Source: an uncultured Clostridia bacterium (lineage in GTDB: Bacteria > Bacillota > Clostridia > TANB77 > CAG-508). From it: DNA of 40,076 bases. Both the position numbers and the translations under genes were made by a program. Shown in pieces: positions 1-7,598 of this stretch; within the stretch, counting starts at the first letter, position 1, and the number at the start of each line of letters is the position of its first letter. The notes under the pieces were generated by a model. The model saw only the letters and a list, made by a program, of their open reading frames with translations. It made no database searches and was not told the DNA's origin. The stretch covers positions 1 through 40,076 of the forward strand of contig CAKOUU010000015.1 of the NCBI GenBank assembly GCA_934120675.1, in the 5' to 3' direction.

Positions 1-217
1 AATTTCCATTTAATGTTTCATTTAGTCCCATTGACCCTTGTCCTGTTTCCATTTCTCTTATTTGTTTTATCCAATCTGTTGGTGTTTTCACGTCTGAACT
101 TTTATACTGTGTATTTGGATTTGATTGTAATGCAGCTTTTACATTTCCAAATGGCATCAGCACAGCAAACACTGCCATTAATATAAAAGCCAAAATTTTT
201 TTGTTTAAACTTTTCAT
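1..217 (-). CDS. secreted protein of unknown function, 5' part only
   Basis: The reverse strand from ATG 217 stays open to the window edge, giving 72 residues that begin MKSLNKKILAFILMAVF. A Lys-rich start, a hydrophobic stretch (about residues 8-25) and NVKA-A at about 26-30 form a typical Sec signal peptide. The mature part begins with a polar Asn/Ser/Gln-rich stretch. An AGGAGG ribosome-binding site at 225-230 lies 7 bases before the ATG and fixes the start. The rest of the gene is outside the window, so no domain or function can be assigned. A perfect 16-base palindrome sits 33 bases upstream of the start and may be an operator. I am fairly sure this is a real exported protein and have no view on its role. 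Confidence 0.7.
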   Translation of the reverse strand, partial: MKSLNKKILAFILMAVFAVLMPFGNVKAALQSNPNTQYKSSDVKTPTDWIKQIREMETGQGSMGLNETLNGN

Positions 218-609
218 GTTTTTTCCTCCTTAAAATTTTCCTTATTGAAATGCCATATATGGCATTCAACTTCATGATATTTAATGTCATTATAAGATAT
301 AATTTTTTACATTTCAATTAGTATTTTCCTTACAAAAAGCACTCCATTCTATAAGCATATACGGAAATACATTTTCGACCCAAATATTAAATTTTGATTA
401 CATTTTTTTGTAAAAAAGCATTAAAATTGTACCAAATACTTAAACGCGTAAGAAATTATATTTAATATATTTATAATTATTATTTACTTTAATTAAATTT
501 ATTATTAACATTTTTAATCACTATAGACTTTTTTTAAAATCTATAGTAAAATACAAAAAGTTTAATATATTAAAAGTAAATAATTTGAAAGTTGAAAGGA
601 GAAAACAAA
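218..609. other. 392-bp divergent intergenic region
   Basis: This very AT-rich region separates the leftward secreted-protein gene from the rightward membrane-protein gene. Besides the palindrome at 250-265, the only structure I see is a short inverted repeat, CTATAGA at 521-527 and TCTATAG at 540-546, which may overlap the promoter of the gene at 610. No convincing ORF, RNA gene or consensus promoter was found. Confidence 0.5.
250..265. promoter_or_regulatory. perfect 16-bp palindrome, possible operator
   Basis: ATGCCATATATGGCAT is perfectly self-complementary and lies 33 bases upstream of the secreted-protein start, in the space between divergent genes. It has no U-tract, so it is not a terminator. 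A dimeric repressor site is the simplest reading, but no regulator is encoded next to it here. Confidence 0.35.
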
Positions 610-1173
610 ATGTCAAGTTTACCACTTATTGTAAAATACATAATAGTAGCATTTGTCAGTATGGTACCAATAGTCGAATTAAGAGGAGCAATACCAATAG
701 CTGAAGGTTTGGGTTTAAATATATTTTTATACTATCCAATAGCAATTATATTTAACATGTTGCCAGTTCCTATTATTTATCTATTTGCAAGAAAAGTCCT
801 TGAATGGGGAAAAGATAAAAAATTCATTGGAAAATTTTTCACATGGTGTTTAGAAAAAGGTGAAAAAGGTGGAGAAAAATTAAAAGAAACAGCTGGAAAT
901 AAAGGTATTTTCTTTGCATTATTACTTTTTGTCGGAATTCCACTTCCTGGAACAGGTGCTTGGACTGGAACATTGGCTGCTAGTTTCTTAAATTTAGACT
1001 TTAAAACAAGTGTAAGTGCTGTAGCCCTAGGTGTAATTCTTGCTGGAATAATAATGTCATTAGGTAGCAAATTTGTTGCCGTTTTAGGTTGGCCTGGATT
1101 AATCGCGATTATTACGGTCATTTTAGTAGCAATAATTATTTCTGTTATTGTTGGAAAAAAGAAAAATAAATAA
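610..1173 (+). CDS. small multidrug export family membrane protein (COG2426/PF06695-like)
   Basis: This 187-residue integral membrane protein has about five hydrophobic segments. It carries the family's hallmark stretches: VPIVELRGAIPIAEGLGL near residue 18 and VGIPLPGTGAWTGTLAAS near 110, both Gly/Pro-rich re-entrant-looking segments. A basic cytoplasmic loop with KKFIGKF and EKGEKGGEKLKE separates them. The family is called putative small multidrug export, but its substrate is not established. The reading frame can be extended to TTG 592, but AAAGGAG at 595-601 correctly places the ATG at 610, so I chose that start. The gene is monocistronic and ends in a hairpin it shares with the convergent permease gene. 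Confidence 0.8.
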   Translation: MSSLPLIVKYIIVAFVSMVPIVELRGAIPIAEGLGLNIFLYYPIAIIFNMLPVPIIYLFARKVLEWGKDKKFIGKFFTWCLEKGEKGGEKLKETAGNKGIFFALLLFVGIPLPGTGAWTGTLAASFLNLDFKTSVSAVALGVILAGIIMSLGSKFVAVLGWPGLIAIITVILVAIIISVIVGKKKNK

Positions 1174-1179
1174 AAATAA

Positions 1180-1239
1180 ATACCCTATAAATTCAAAAAA
1201 ATCACATATTTAGCTGATTTTTTCGAACTTATAAGGTAT
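1180..1239. terminator. bidirectional hairpin between convergent genes
   Basis: An inverted repeat brings ATACCcTATAA and AAAAAATCA on the left against TGATTTTTT and TTATAaGGTAT on the right. A T-rich run follows on the plus strand, and the A-rich left side gives T-rich sequence on the minus strand. It sits between the stops of two convergent genes and could serve both. Confidence 0.6.
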
Positions 1240-1245
1240 TTTATT

Positions 1246-2406
1246 TTATTCACTTTTTTTAATTAATTTTTCTTGTTCATCTCTAAATTTATTTTTATTA
1301 TCAATCCAGTCATTTAAAACTGTTTTAACAACAACCGCAATTGGTACACCTAAGAACATACCCATTATTCCAAAATAAGCACCTCCAACAGTAACCGCAA
1401 AAATGACAAGTAATGGACTAACTTCCAAAGACACTCCTATTATTTTAGGATTTATAATATTTGCATCAATTTGTTGTAAAATTATAACAACAATAGCCAT
1501 AGCAATAGCTTTTCCAAGTCCACCTGTTATAAATGTAATCAAAATCCCAATTCCAACTGCTACTATCGCTCCGATGTATGGAATCATATTAAATAACCCA
1601 ATTGTAAAACCTATTAATGGAGCATATTTTACTTTGATTATTAACATTGCAATCGTTGTTAAAATCCCGACTATAACTGCATCTAACAATTGACTTGATA
1701 TAAATGTAAAGAAAACTTCATTTGCCTTTGTAAAATATTTATTAACCGCTTCATAAGTATTCTTTTTAAATAATGCTCTTGCAAATCTTCTTAAAAATTT
1801 CATAATAGTTGTTCTTTGTAACAAAATATAAACTGAAACTATTATTGATACAAATACATCAAAAATTCCTGAGAAGATATTTATAATATTTTTTACATAT
1901 TCAATTATTTTTTCATTATTTATACTTAAAAATTGTTTCATATCAATATTTGATAATTCTGTCATTTTATCTTTTATAACATCACTTTTTAATACTGAAT
2001 CTTCTGGTAATTCTTTATATTTATTAACTAAAGTCTCATAATATCCTGGTATATTTCCAACCAATTCAACTACACTTTCTTTTAATACTGGAAAAATGCA
2101 GTTTATTATAATAATTACTATTAAACCAAAAATTATATATGTAGTAATTACAGATAATCCCCTTGCCTTCTTTTTCACAAATTTAAATTTTGATTTTTCT
2201 AATATACCTTCTATTTTTTTACATGGCATAAATAAAATATATGATATTAATAACCCTGCTAAAAATGGTTTTAATATCCTGAAAAATGTTCCAAACCATT
2301 CTGTAACATTTGAAAAGTTGTCTAACATTTTATATACAATTACTACAGTTATTGCTATTAATAACCATGATATTCTTTTTTTCCACCCTTGTTTTATTTC
2401 TTCCAT
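1246..2406 (-). CDS. AI-2E family transporter (YtvI/PerM-like permease)
   Basis: This 386-residue membrane protein has the AI-2E transporter layout: two N-terminal helices, a soluble region of about 110 residues rich in charged helix (about 100-190), and then a cluster of five or six helices. The C-terminal part contains GFTIGLFNMIPYIGAIVA and ends with GMFLGVPIAVVVKTVLNDW, both typical of PF01594. The family is named after E. coli TqsA, but members also include ion antiporters and sporulation-associated YtvI; the substrate here is unknown. The start follows AAGGAG with an 8-base spacer. The last residues are a short charged tail (about residues 370-386). Confidence 0.85.
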   Translation of the reverse strand: MEEIKQGWKKRISWLLIAITVVIVYKMLDNFSNVTEWFGTFFRILKPFLAGLLISYILFMPCKKIEGILEKSKFKFVKKKARGLSVITTYIIFGLIVIIIINCIFPVLKESVVELVGNIPGYYETLVNKYKELPEDSVLKSDVIKDKMTELSNIDMKQFLSINNEKIIEYVKNIINIFSGIFDVFVSIIVSVYILLQRTTIMKFLRRFARALFKKNTYEAVNKYFTKANEVFFTFISSQLLDAVIVGILTTIAMLIIKVKYAPLIGFTIGLFNMIPYIGAIVAVGIGILITFITGGLGKAIAMAIVVIILQQIDANIINPKIIGVSLEVSPLLVIFAVTVGGAYFGIMGMFLGVPIAVVVKTVLNDWIDNKNKFRDEQEKLIKKSE

Positions 2407-2492
2407 TTATTTTGCTCCTTTCCTTACTACAGTTGAAAAACAATTTAATTTGACATAATCAAAACAATAATTATTTTCAACAATACACATTA

Positions 2493-3245
2493 TTAAAAAA
2501 TTTCTAATCCAACTGGACAATGGTCACTACCCATAATTTCTGGGTATATTGTTGCTTCTTTTATTTCATTCTCTATTGATTTTGATACAATAAAATAATC
2601 AATTCTCCAGCCTACATTTTTCTCTCTTGCATGTCCCATATATGACCACCAACTATATGCATTTTCTTTATCTGGATATAAATATCTAAATGAGTCAGTA
2701 AATCCAGCATTTAGTAATTCAGTCATTTTTTTTCGTTCTTCATCTGTAAAACCTGCATTGTGTCTATTTGTTTTTGGATTTTTTAAGTCTATTTCTTCAT
2801 GTGCCACATTTAAATCTCCACACATTATAACTGGTTTTGTCTCATTTAATTTTAACAAATACTTTCTAATTTCATCTTCCCATATTTGTCTATAGTTTAG
2901 TCTTTCTAATTCTCTTTTTGAATTTGGTGTATATATATCCACCATATAGAATTTTTCAAATTCTAGTGTAATTACTCTTCCCTCTTTGTCATGTTCTTCT
3001 ATTCCTATTCCATAAGTTACATTTAAAGGTTTTTGTTTTGTAAATATCGCTGTTCCAGAATATCCTTTTTTCTCTGCACTATTCCAATAACTTGTATATC
3101 CTTCAAATTCTAATTCTACTTGTTCTGGTTGGCATTTTGTTTCTTGTATACAAAATATGTCTGCGTCTAATTGCTTAAATACATCTGCAAAGCCTTTGTT
3201 TAAGCATGCTCTTATTCCATTTACATTCCATGATATTAATTTCAT
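2493..3245 (-). CDS. xth: exodeoxyribonuclease III (AP endonuclease)
   Basis: This 250-residue protein is a class II AP endonuclease / 3'-5' exonuclease of the ExoIII-APE1 family, acting in base excision repair. The metal and catalytic residues are all visible: N7 in ISWNVNGIRA, E35 in CIQETK, Y105 in YTPNSKRELERL, D144 and N146 in CGDLNVAHEEIDLKNP, D216 in GWRIDYFIVS, and the terminal D241-H242 pair in MGSDHCPVGLEIF. The length is normal for the family. The frame is open 17 codons further upstream, but AGGAG lies just ahead of the ATG at 3245 and homologues begin MKLISWNVNG, so the shorter start is used. Confidence 0.95.
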   Translation of the reverse strand: MKLISWNVNGIRACLNKGFADVFKQLDADIFCIQETKCQPEQVELEFEGYTSYWNSAEKKGYSGTAIFTKQKPLNVTYGIGIEEHDKEGRVITLEFEKFYMVDIYTPNSKRELERLNYRQIWEDEIRKYLLKLNETKPVIMCGDLNVAHEEIDLKNPKTNRHNAGFTDEERKKMTELLNAGFTDSFRYLYPDKENAYSWWSYMGHAREKNVGWRIDYFIVSKSIENEIKEATIYPEIMGSDHCPVGLEIF

Positions 3246-3285
3246 CCATCTATCTCCTATATTTATAATACATCTATATTGTACT

Positions 3286-3310
3286 ACATTTGCCACAAAA
3301 TAGCAAATGT
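3286..3310. repeat. 8-bp hairpin upstream of xth
   Basis: ACATTTGC at 3286-3293 and GCAAATGT at 3303-3310 form a perfect 8-bp stem with a 9-base loop. It lies 41 bases upstream of the xth start and has no U-tract. It could be a regulatory site or the remnant of a terminator. Confidence 0.4.
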
Positions 3311-3335
3311 CCCAAACAGAACTCCCTAAAATAGC

Positions 3336-3358
3336 AAAAAGACCCTATCACTAGAGTC
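3336..3358 (-). terminator. intrinsic terminator of the 3D-domain gene
   Basis: Read on the minus strand, GACTCT and AGGGTC form a 6-bp stem with one G-U pair around a 6-base loop, followed directly by TTTTT. It begins 19 bases after the stop of the G5/3D gene. Confidence 0.7.
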
Positions 3359-3376
3359 CCTATAAATCATATGTTA

Positions 3377-4327
3377 TTATTGAGCAACACTTACTGGTAA
3401 ATATCTTACACCCCAAGCTAATGCTTCGGCATGAGAATTTACAAATATGTCAATTTTATTTCCATTAATAGCCCCACCTCTGTCTTCGACAGTATATACA
3501 TGACCATTAATATTTAATTTTGTACCAAATGCAAATTTTCCTGATGCAGCAATTGTTCTTCCTGCTGTAGCTTTTGTTCCCATTGCTGTTCTTCCTGTTG
3601 CTTTACCACAACATTTTGCGCATGGACAATATGCTGTTATTTTATATACTTGTGTTCCAGCTGTTGCTGCTGTTGTTGTAGCTGTTGTAGTTGCTGCAGC
3701 TCTTGTTGTTGTTCCTGCTCTTGATGTTACTTTATTTACCTGTACTATTTTATTTACAGGTTCTGTAATTACCTTTTCAGATAATTGTGTTTTTTCAATT
3801 TCTACTTCGTTTTGATATTTTATTTTATATGTTACTTCTTTTAACCCATTTTTCCCTTGTTGTAACACTTTATTTGTTGTATTTGTACTTGTTCCTGCTG
3901 AATTTTTTGTTACTGTTTCATAAGGTATTTCAACTTGCTCTGTAACTATTTTTTCTGTAATTGGAGCATAATTATTTAATAAATCGTCTAATGTTGTTTG
4001 TACTCCTTCTTCTGAAACTTTTGCTATTTGAACTTCGTTGTATGATTTATCTACTATTTTTATAACAGTTCCTGCTGTTACTTCTTCTTTAGCTTCTGGT
4101 ATTGTTTTTTGATTTTCATCTAAAACAATATTATTTTCTTCTAATATTTCATTAACAGTTGTTTTTGATGTTAATACTGTTAATTCATATCCGTTTTGTA
4201 GCACTATTTTAATATCTTTCAAGTTTGTATTTACTGCCATTACTCCTATTCCTGAAATTAATATTAATATTATACTAACACATATGATTTTCATTATAGA
4301 AATTGAAGCTTTTTCTTCTTTTTTCAT
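3377..4327 (-). CDS. G5 and 3D domain cell-wall protein (YabE/YocH-like)
   Basis: This 316-residue exported or membrane-anchored protein has a hydrophobic N-terminal segment (about residues 11-32). A DUF348-like ubiquitin-fold domain follows (about 38-95, with LKDIKIVLQNGYELTVLTSK), then a G5 domain (about 125-200), a Thr/Ala-rich linker (about 203-226) and a C-terminal 3D domain (228-314). The 3D domain has TAYCPCAKCCG, D282 in TVEDRGG and D293 in KIDIFV, matching the three-aspartate catalytic core of YabE/MltA-type wall lytic enzymes together with the cysteine-rich start seen in clostridial members. G5 domains are thought to bind N-acetylglucosamine or peptidoglycan. It is likely a wall-remodelling enzyme of the Rpf/YabE type. 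It has its own perfect sigma-A promoter and its own terminator. Confidence 0.88.
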   Translation of the reverse strand: MKKEEKASISIMKIICVSIILILISGIGVMAVNTNLKDIKIVLQNGYELTVLTSKTTVNEILEENNIVLDENQKTIPEAKEEVTAGTVIKIVDKSYNEVQIAKVSEEGVQTTLDDLLNNYAPITEKIVTEQVEIPYETVTKNSAGTSTNTTNKVLQQGKNGLKEVTYKIKYQNEVEIEKTQLSEKVITEPVNKIVQVNKVTSRAGTTTRAAATTTATTTAATAGTQVYKITAYCPCAKCCGKATGRTAMGTKATAGRTIAASGKFAFGTKLNINGHVYTVEDRGGAINGNKIDIFVNSHAEALAWGVRYLPVSVAQ

Positions 4328-4361
4328 AAATTCTTAATACCTCCTTTTGGCATCGCTTATA

Positions 4362-4390
4362 ATTATACTATATTTTTGTGTTTTTGTCAA
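4362..4390 (-). promoter_or_regulatory. perfect consensus sigma-A promoter
   Basis: On the minus strand TTGACA (4390-4385) is followed by exactly 17 bases and TATAAT (4367-4362). It drives the G5/3D gene starting at 4327, leaving a 5' leader of about 30 bases. Full consensus on both boxes suggests strong vegetative expression. Confidence 0.88.
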
Positions 4391-4601
4391 ATTTGTACAA
4401 GCTTAGAACTACAAGTGGTTCATTATAGTATATGCTGTAAGCCTTGGAAATAGTACATATTTTTTTTGAATATTTATTATATTTTCTTCATATACTAATT
4501 CATATAGTATATTTTTACAAAAAAGAATTGACTTTATTAAAAAAATATTATATACCATATATAGCTTATAAGTTAAGAAATCAAAAGATTATAAGATGTT
4601 C

Positions 4602-4632
4602 GATATGTGTTGGCTACACATATCTTTTTATT
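4602..4632 (+). terminator. orphan intrinsic terminator
   Basis: GATATGTGT (4602-4610) and ACACATATC (4616-4624) form a perfect 9-bp stem with loop TGGCT, followed by TTTTTATTT. It lies upstream of the lemA promoter and about 270 bases past the divergent 3D gene start, with no coding gene feeding into it. Confidence 0.78.
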
Positions 4633-4655
4633 TCTAAAATTTTATTTAAAAGCCC

Positions 4656-4684
4656 TTGTTAAAAAACTCAATTTATGTTATTAT
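4656..4684 (+). promoter_or_regulatory. likely sigma-A promoter of lemA
   Basis: TTGTTA at 4656-4661 and TATTAT at 4679-4684 are separated by 17 bases. This is 41 bases upstream of the lemA ATG and directly after the orphan terminator. Confidence 0.6.
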
Positions 4685-4724
4685 CAATTTATAAATTGTA
4701 TATAATAAAAAAGGAGGCAAAACT

Positions 4725-5285
4725 ATGGGATGGATTATATTAGCAATAGTAGTAATAATCGTAATTGCAATAATATCAATGTACAATGGATTAGTATCTG
4801 CTAGAGTAAAAGTTGACAATGCTTGGAGCCAAATCGATGTACAATTACAAAGAAGATTTGATTTAATTCCAAACTTTGTTGAAACTGTAAAAGGATATAC
4901 ATCACACGAATCAGAAACTTTTGAAAAAATAGCGCAATTAAGAACTTCTTGGGCAAACGCCGGAACAGTTGCTGAAAAAGCTGATTTAGATAATCAACTT
5001 TCAGGAGCATTAAAAACAATAATGGCTGTTTCAGAAAGTTATCCAGAATTAAAAGCAAATCAAAACTTTTCTGAATTATCTGAAGAATTAAGAAATACAG
5101 AAAATAAAATTTCTTTTTCTAGACAATTCTACAATGATAGTGTAACAATGTACAACCAAAAATTACAACTTTTCCCTTCTAACATAATTGCAGGAATGTT
5201 CAATTTCCAACCTCGCGAATTATTCGCAGCTGAAAGCGCTGAAGCTAGAAAAAATGTAAAAGTTGATTTTGGTAAAAATGCATAA
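4725..5285 (+). CDS. lemA: LemA family membrane protein
   Basis: This 186-residue protein has one N-terminal membrane helix (residues 3-20) followed by the LemA helical bundle. The sequence YNGLVSARVKVDNAWSQIDV, then QRRFDLIPNFVETVKGYTSHE, and the C-terminal MFNFQPRELFAAESAEARKN region are diagnostic of the family. LemA proteins have a short extracytoplasmic N-terminus and a cytoplasmic four-helix domain; their molecular role is unclear. The gene sits directly upstream of htpX, a common arrangement that suggests a joint role in membrane-protein quality control. AGGAGG lies 7 bases before the ATG. A terminator follows the gene, so htpX may receive only part of this transcript. Confidence 0.92.
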   Translation: MGWIILAIVVIIVIAIISMYNGLVSARVKVDNAWSQIDVQLQRRFDLIPNFVETVKGYTSHESETFEKIAQLRTSWANAGTVAEKADLDNQLSGALKTIMAVSESYPELKANQNFSELSEELRNTENKISFSRQFYNDSVTMYNQKLQLFPSNIIAGMFNFQPRELFAAESAEARKNVKVDFGKNA

Positions 5286-5294
5286 GTAAATTTT

Positions 5295-5327
5295 AAGGGG
5301 TTGTCTTTTAGGCACCCCTTTTTATTT
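5295..5327 (+). terminator. intrinsic terminator between lemA and htpX
   Basis: AAGGGGT (5295-5301) pairs with ACCCCTT (5314-5320) around a 12-base loop, and TTTTTATTTT follows. It begins 9 bases after the lemA stop and ends about 34 bases before the htpX ATG, so it probably reduces read-through into htpX. Confidence 0.7.
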
Positions 5328-5360
5328 TAGATAATCTTAGTTATGTGAAAGGAGATTTAT

Positions 5361-6263
5361 ATGTTTGCAACTAGTAAAAAAAATAAAATTGAATCTGGAA
5401 TAATCGTATCAATATTTATACTTGTAATAACTCTAATTGTTTATTATATTTGTAATGCTTTAGAATTAGGTAGTTTATCAATTGTAATTGCATTAATTTT
5501 TTCTATAGCAAGTGCTTGGGGTTCTTATTATTTTAGTGATAAAATTGTTTTAGCTTCATGTCACGCAAGACCTGCAACAAGAGAAGAAGATTTAAAACTT
5601 GTAAATATTTTAGATGCTTTAATGGTAACTGCAGGACTTCCAAAAAAGCCTTATTTATATGTAGTAGAAGATGCTCAACCTAATGCATTTGCAACAGGTA
5701 GAAATCCAGAACATGCTGTAATTTGTGTTACTACTGGTTTATTAGAAAAATTAGATTATTATGAATTAGAAGGCGTTATCGCCCATGAAATGAGCCATAT
5801 TAAAAATTATGATATTCTTTTAAGTGCTGTTGTATCAGTATTTGTAGGTCTTATTGTAATGTTATCAGATATGTTCTCAAGAGTTCTTTTCTGGGGTGGC
5901 ACAAAAGACAGAGATAGCGAAAGCAAAGCTAATGGAGTACTTATGTTATTAGGTTTAATTTGTTTAATATTATCACCTATTTTTGGTACTTTAATGCAAC
6001 TTGCTCTTTCTAGAAAAAGAGAATTTTTAGCAGATAGCACAGCTGTAGAATTTACTCGTAATCCAGATGGATTAATATCAGCTTTACAAAAACTTGAAAA
6101 TGACCCAAATGAATTACAGTCAGCAAATTCTGCTACTGCAAATATGTATATTATAAATCCATTTAAGAAAAATGGGGAAAAAGGTAAAAAGAAATCTTCT
6201 TCAATTTGGTCAACTCACCCAAGTACAGAAGATAGAATTGAAGCTTTAAGAAATATTAGATAA
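5361..6263 (+). CDS. htpX: membrane zinc metalloprotease HtpX
   Basis: This 300-residue M48-family endopeptidase degrades damaged membrane proteins. Two membrane helices occupy about residues 12-57, followed by the catalytic signature HEMSH (H142, E143, H146). Two further hydrophobic segments come next (about 153-172 and 192-215). The third zinc ligand is probably E221 in KREFLADSTAVEFT, and the C-terminal IWSTHPSTEDRIEAL motif is typical of HtpX. Length and topology are normal for the family. AAAGGAG lies 8 bases before the ATG. lemA is immediately upstream but separated by a terminator. The gene ends in a 12-bp-stem terminator that is part of a larger repeat structure. Confidence 0.95.
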   Translation: MFATSKKNKIESGIIVSIFILVITLIVYYICNALELGSLSIVIALIFSIASAWGSYYFSDKIVLASCHARPATREEDLKLVNILDALMVTAGLPKKPYLYVVEDAQPNAFATGRNPEHAVICVTTGLLEKLDYYELEGVIAHEMSHIKNYDILLSAVVSVFVGLIVMLSDMFSRVLFWGGTKDRDSESKANGVLMLLGLICLILSPIFGTLMQLALSRKREFLADSTAVEFTRNPDGLISALQKLENDPNELQSANSATANMYIINPFKKNGEKGKKKSSSIWSTHPSTEDRIEALRNIR

Positions 6264-6265
6264 AC

Positions 6266-6327
6266 AAAAATGTCCTTTTGGGGACGGTTCTGAAAACGAC
6301 ATCGTCTCAAACAAGGACATTTTTTTA
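6266..6327 (+). terminator. terminator of htpX
   Basis: AAAAATGTCCTT (6266-6277) pairs with AAGGACATTTTT (6313-6324), and the T-run continues to 6327. The 35-base loop contains a GGGGACGGTTCT unit. It starts 3 bases after the htpX stop. Confidence 0.7.
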
Positions 6328-6383
6328 TTCTTTTATGTCTCATTCGGAACCGATGTCTCAAACAGAACCGTCCCCAAAGAGAC
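6271..6383. repeat. inverted GGGGACGGTTCT-type repeat pair
   Basis: The arm at 6271-6291 and the reverse complement of 6363-6383 match at 19 of 21 positions, both containing GGGGACGGTTCT. The right unit is itself flanked by TGTCTC and GAGACA, and GAGACAT recurs twice more between the arms. Short repeats built on this core are, as I recall, scattered through many Firmicute genomes next to terminators. The right arm supplies the last codons and the stop of tatD. Confidence 0.75.
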
Positions 6384-7143
6384 ATTTTGTATTTTCAAAA
6401 GTTATTTTTTCAACTTCTTCCAAAGTTAAGCCCTTTGCATCAGCAATTTTTTGAGCAACAAATCTTACATTTGCTGGTGTATTACGTGTTCCTCTAACAG
6501 GCTCTGGTGCAAGATATGGGCTATCTGTTTCTATTAAAATTCTATCATTAGGAACTAAATTAATCATTTCAACTGCATTTTTTGAACTTTTAAAAGTAAT
6601 CGGTCCTGCAAAAGATATATAAAATCCAAGCTTTAAACCCTCTTTTATTAGTTCTCTATTTTGTGGACAACAATGAAATACTCCTTTTTTTATAACTGGA
6701 TTTTCCTTTAAAATTTGTAATGTATCCATAACTGCATCTCTTGTATGAATAACAATTGGTAATCCACATTTATTGGCTATTTTTATTTGTTCAATAAATG
6801 CTTTTCTCTGTAATTCTTTATTATCTGTATTCCAATAATAATCAAGTCCTATCTCACCTATTGCAACAACTTTATTATTATTTTTAGCAATTTCTTCAAT
6901 TTCATTTAATTGTTTCCACAATTCTTCTTCAGTTTGTGGAATATCATTAGGTGAAACTCCCGCTGTTGCGTATATAAAGTCATATTTTTCAGATATTTCT
7001 ATCGCTTTTTTAGAACTTTCTACACTATATCCTGCTGTAACAAAATTAGTTACTCCAGACTCATAAATTTCTTTAATTATTTTATCTCTATCTTCATCAA
7101 ATTTTTCGTCATTTAAATGACTATGACTATCAAATAAACTCAT
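6358..7143 (-). CDS. tatD: TatD family metal-dependent hydrolase (DNase)
   Basis: This 261-residue TIM-barrel hydrolase of the amidohydrolase superfamily has all the expected metal ligands: H7 and H9 in FDSHSHL, E97 in GEIGLDYYW, H133 in VIHTRDA, H157 in VFHCCPQN and D207 in ETDSPYLAPEP. TatD proteins act as 3'-5' exonucleases and AP endonucleases, and the YabD type is common in Firmicutes. The start follows GAGAGG. The last residues, LFGDGSV, and the TGA stop are encoded by the GGGGACGGTTCT repeat, so the natural C-terminus was probably altered by that repeat. acpS lies 16 bases upstream on the same strand, which suggests co-transcription. Confidence 0.93.
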   Translation of the reverse strand: MSLFDSHSHLNDEKFDEDRDKIIKEIYESGVTNFVTAGYSVESSKKAIEISEKYDFIYATAGVSPNDIPQTEEELWKQLNEIEEIAKNNNKVVAIGEIGLDYYWNTDNKELQRKAFIEQIKIANKCGLPIVIHTRDAVMDTLQILKENPVIKKGVFHCCPQNRELIKEGLKLGFYISFAGPITFKSSKNAVEMINLVPNDRILIETDSPYLAPEPVRGTRNTPANVRFVAQKIADAKGLTLEEVEKITFENTKCLFGDGSV

Positions 7144-7159
7144 ACTATTTTCCTCTCAA

Positions 7160-7537
7160 TTAATCTTTAAACAAAATCACAACATTTGCAGTTGCATATA
7201 ATTTACAATGAGAAATACTTATATCAATATTTTCAATTTTTTTCATATCAACATTAAATAAATTCACACTTGGTCTACCTTGACTATCATTTTCTACTTC
7301 AATATCTTTCCAGCACACAGAATACTTATCTTCTAATTGCCTTGAAATTGCTTTAAATACCGCCTCTTTTGCTGCAAACCTACCAGCATAATGTTGATAT
7401 TTTTGTGTTTTTTTAGATTCACAATATCTAATCTCATTATCTGTAAAAACCTTTTTTAAGAACTTTTCTCCAACATTCTCTATGCTAGTTCTAACTCTAT
7501 CAACTTCAATAATATCTGTTCCACAGCTAATCTTCAT
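7160..7537 (-). CDS. acpS: holo-[acyl-carrier-protein] synthase
   Basis: This 125-residue phosphopantetheinyl transferase converts apo-ACP to holo-ACP for fatty-acid synthesis. The Mg-binding Asp is D8 in CGTDIIEVDRV, and the second signature is YAGRFAAKEAVFKAI with catalytic E58. The C-terminal strand SISHCKLYATANVV is normal. The protein has the usual trimeric-AcpS length. GAGG precedes the ATG at 7537. tatD follows after 16 bases, and an unrecognised membrane-anchored gene lies 61 bases upstream on the same strand; the three could form one transcript. Confidence 0.95.
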   Translation of the reverse strand: MKISCGTDIIEVDRVRTSIENVGEKFLKKVFTDNEIRYCESKKTQKYQHYAGRFAAKEAVFKAISRQLEDKYSVCWKDIEVENDSQGRPSVNLFNVDMKKIENIDISISHCKLYATANVVILFKD

Positions 7538-7598
7538 AAATCCTCTATCCCCCTATGAAAACCATATCTAAAATTGTACTTATTTTTTAGAAATTCAC

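Larger units (their letters stand above)
4328..4724. other. 397-bp divergent region with a possible small RNA
   Basis: The region holds the leftward 3D-gene promoter, the rightward lemA promoter and, between them, a strong rightward terminator at 4602-4632. That terminator has no obvious gene in front of it. A weak 72-codon frame at 4444 starts with TTG, has no ribosome-binding site and runs through the terminator hairpin, so I do not call it a gene. A small RNA from roughly 4400-4630 would explain the terminator. Confidence 0.4.

Noticed and set aside
102..317. 71-codon leftward frame overlapping the start of the secreted-protein gene
   Set aside because: It is out of frame with the signal-peptide gene starting at 217, has no ribosome-binding site and encodes a low-complexity basic peptide.
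1246..2406. quorum-sensing AI-2 exporter
   Set aside because: The family name AI-2E is based on one E. coli protein. Nothing here (no luxS or lsr genes) supports AI-2 transport.
4444..4662. 72-codon rightward frame upstream of lemA
   Set aside because: It starts with TTG without a ribosome-binding site, runs through a strong terminator hairpin, and has the composition of AT-rich noncoding DNA.
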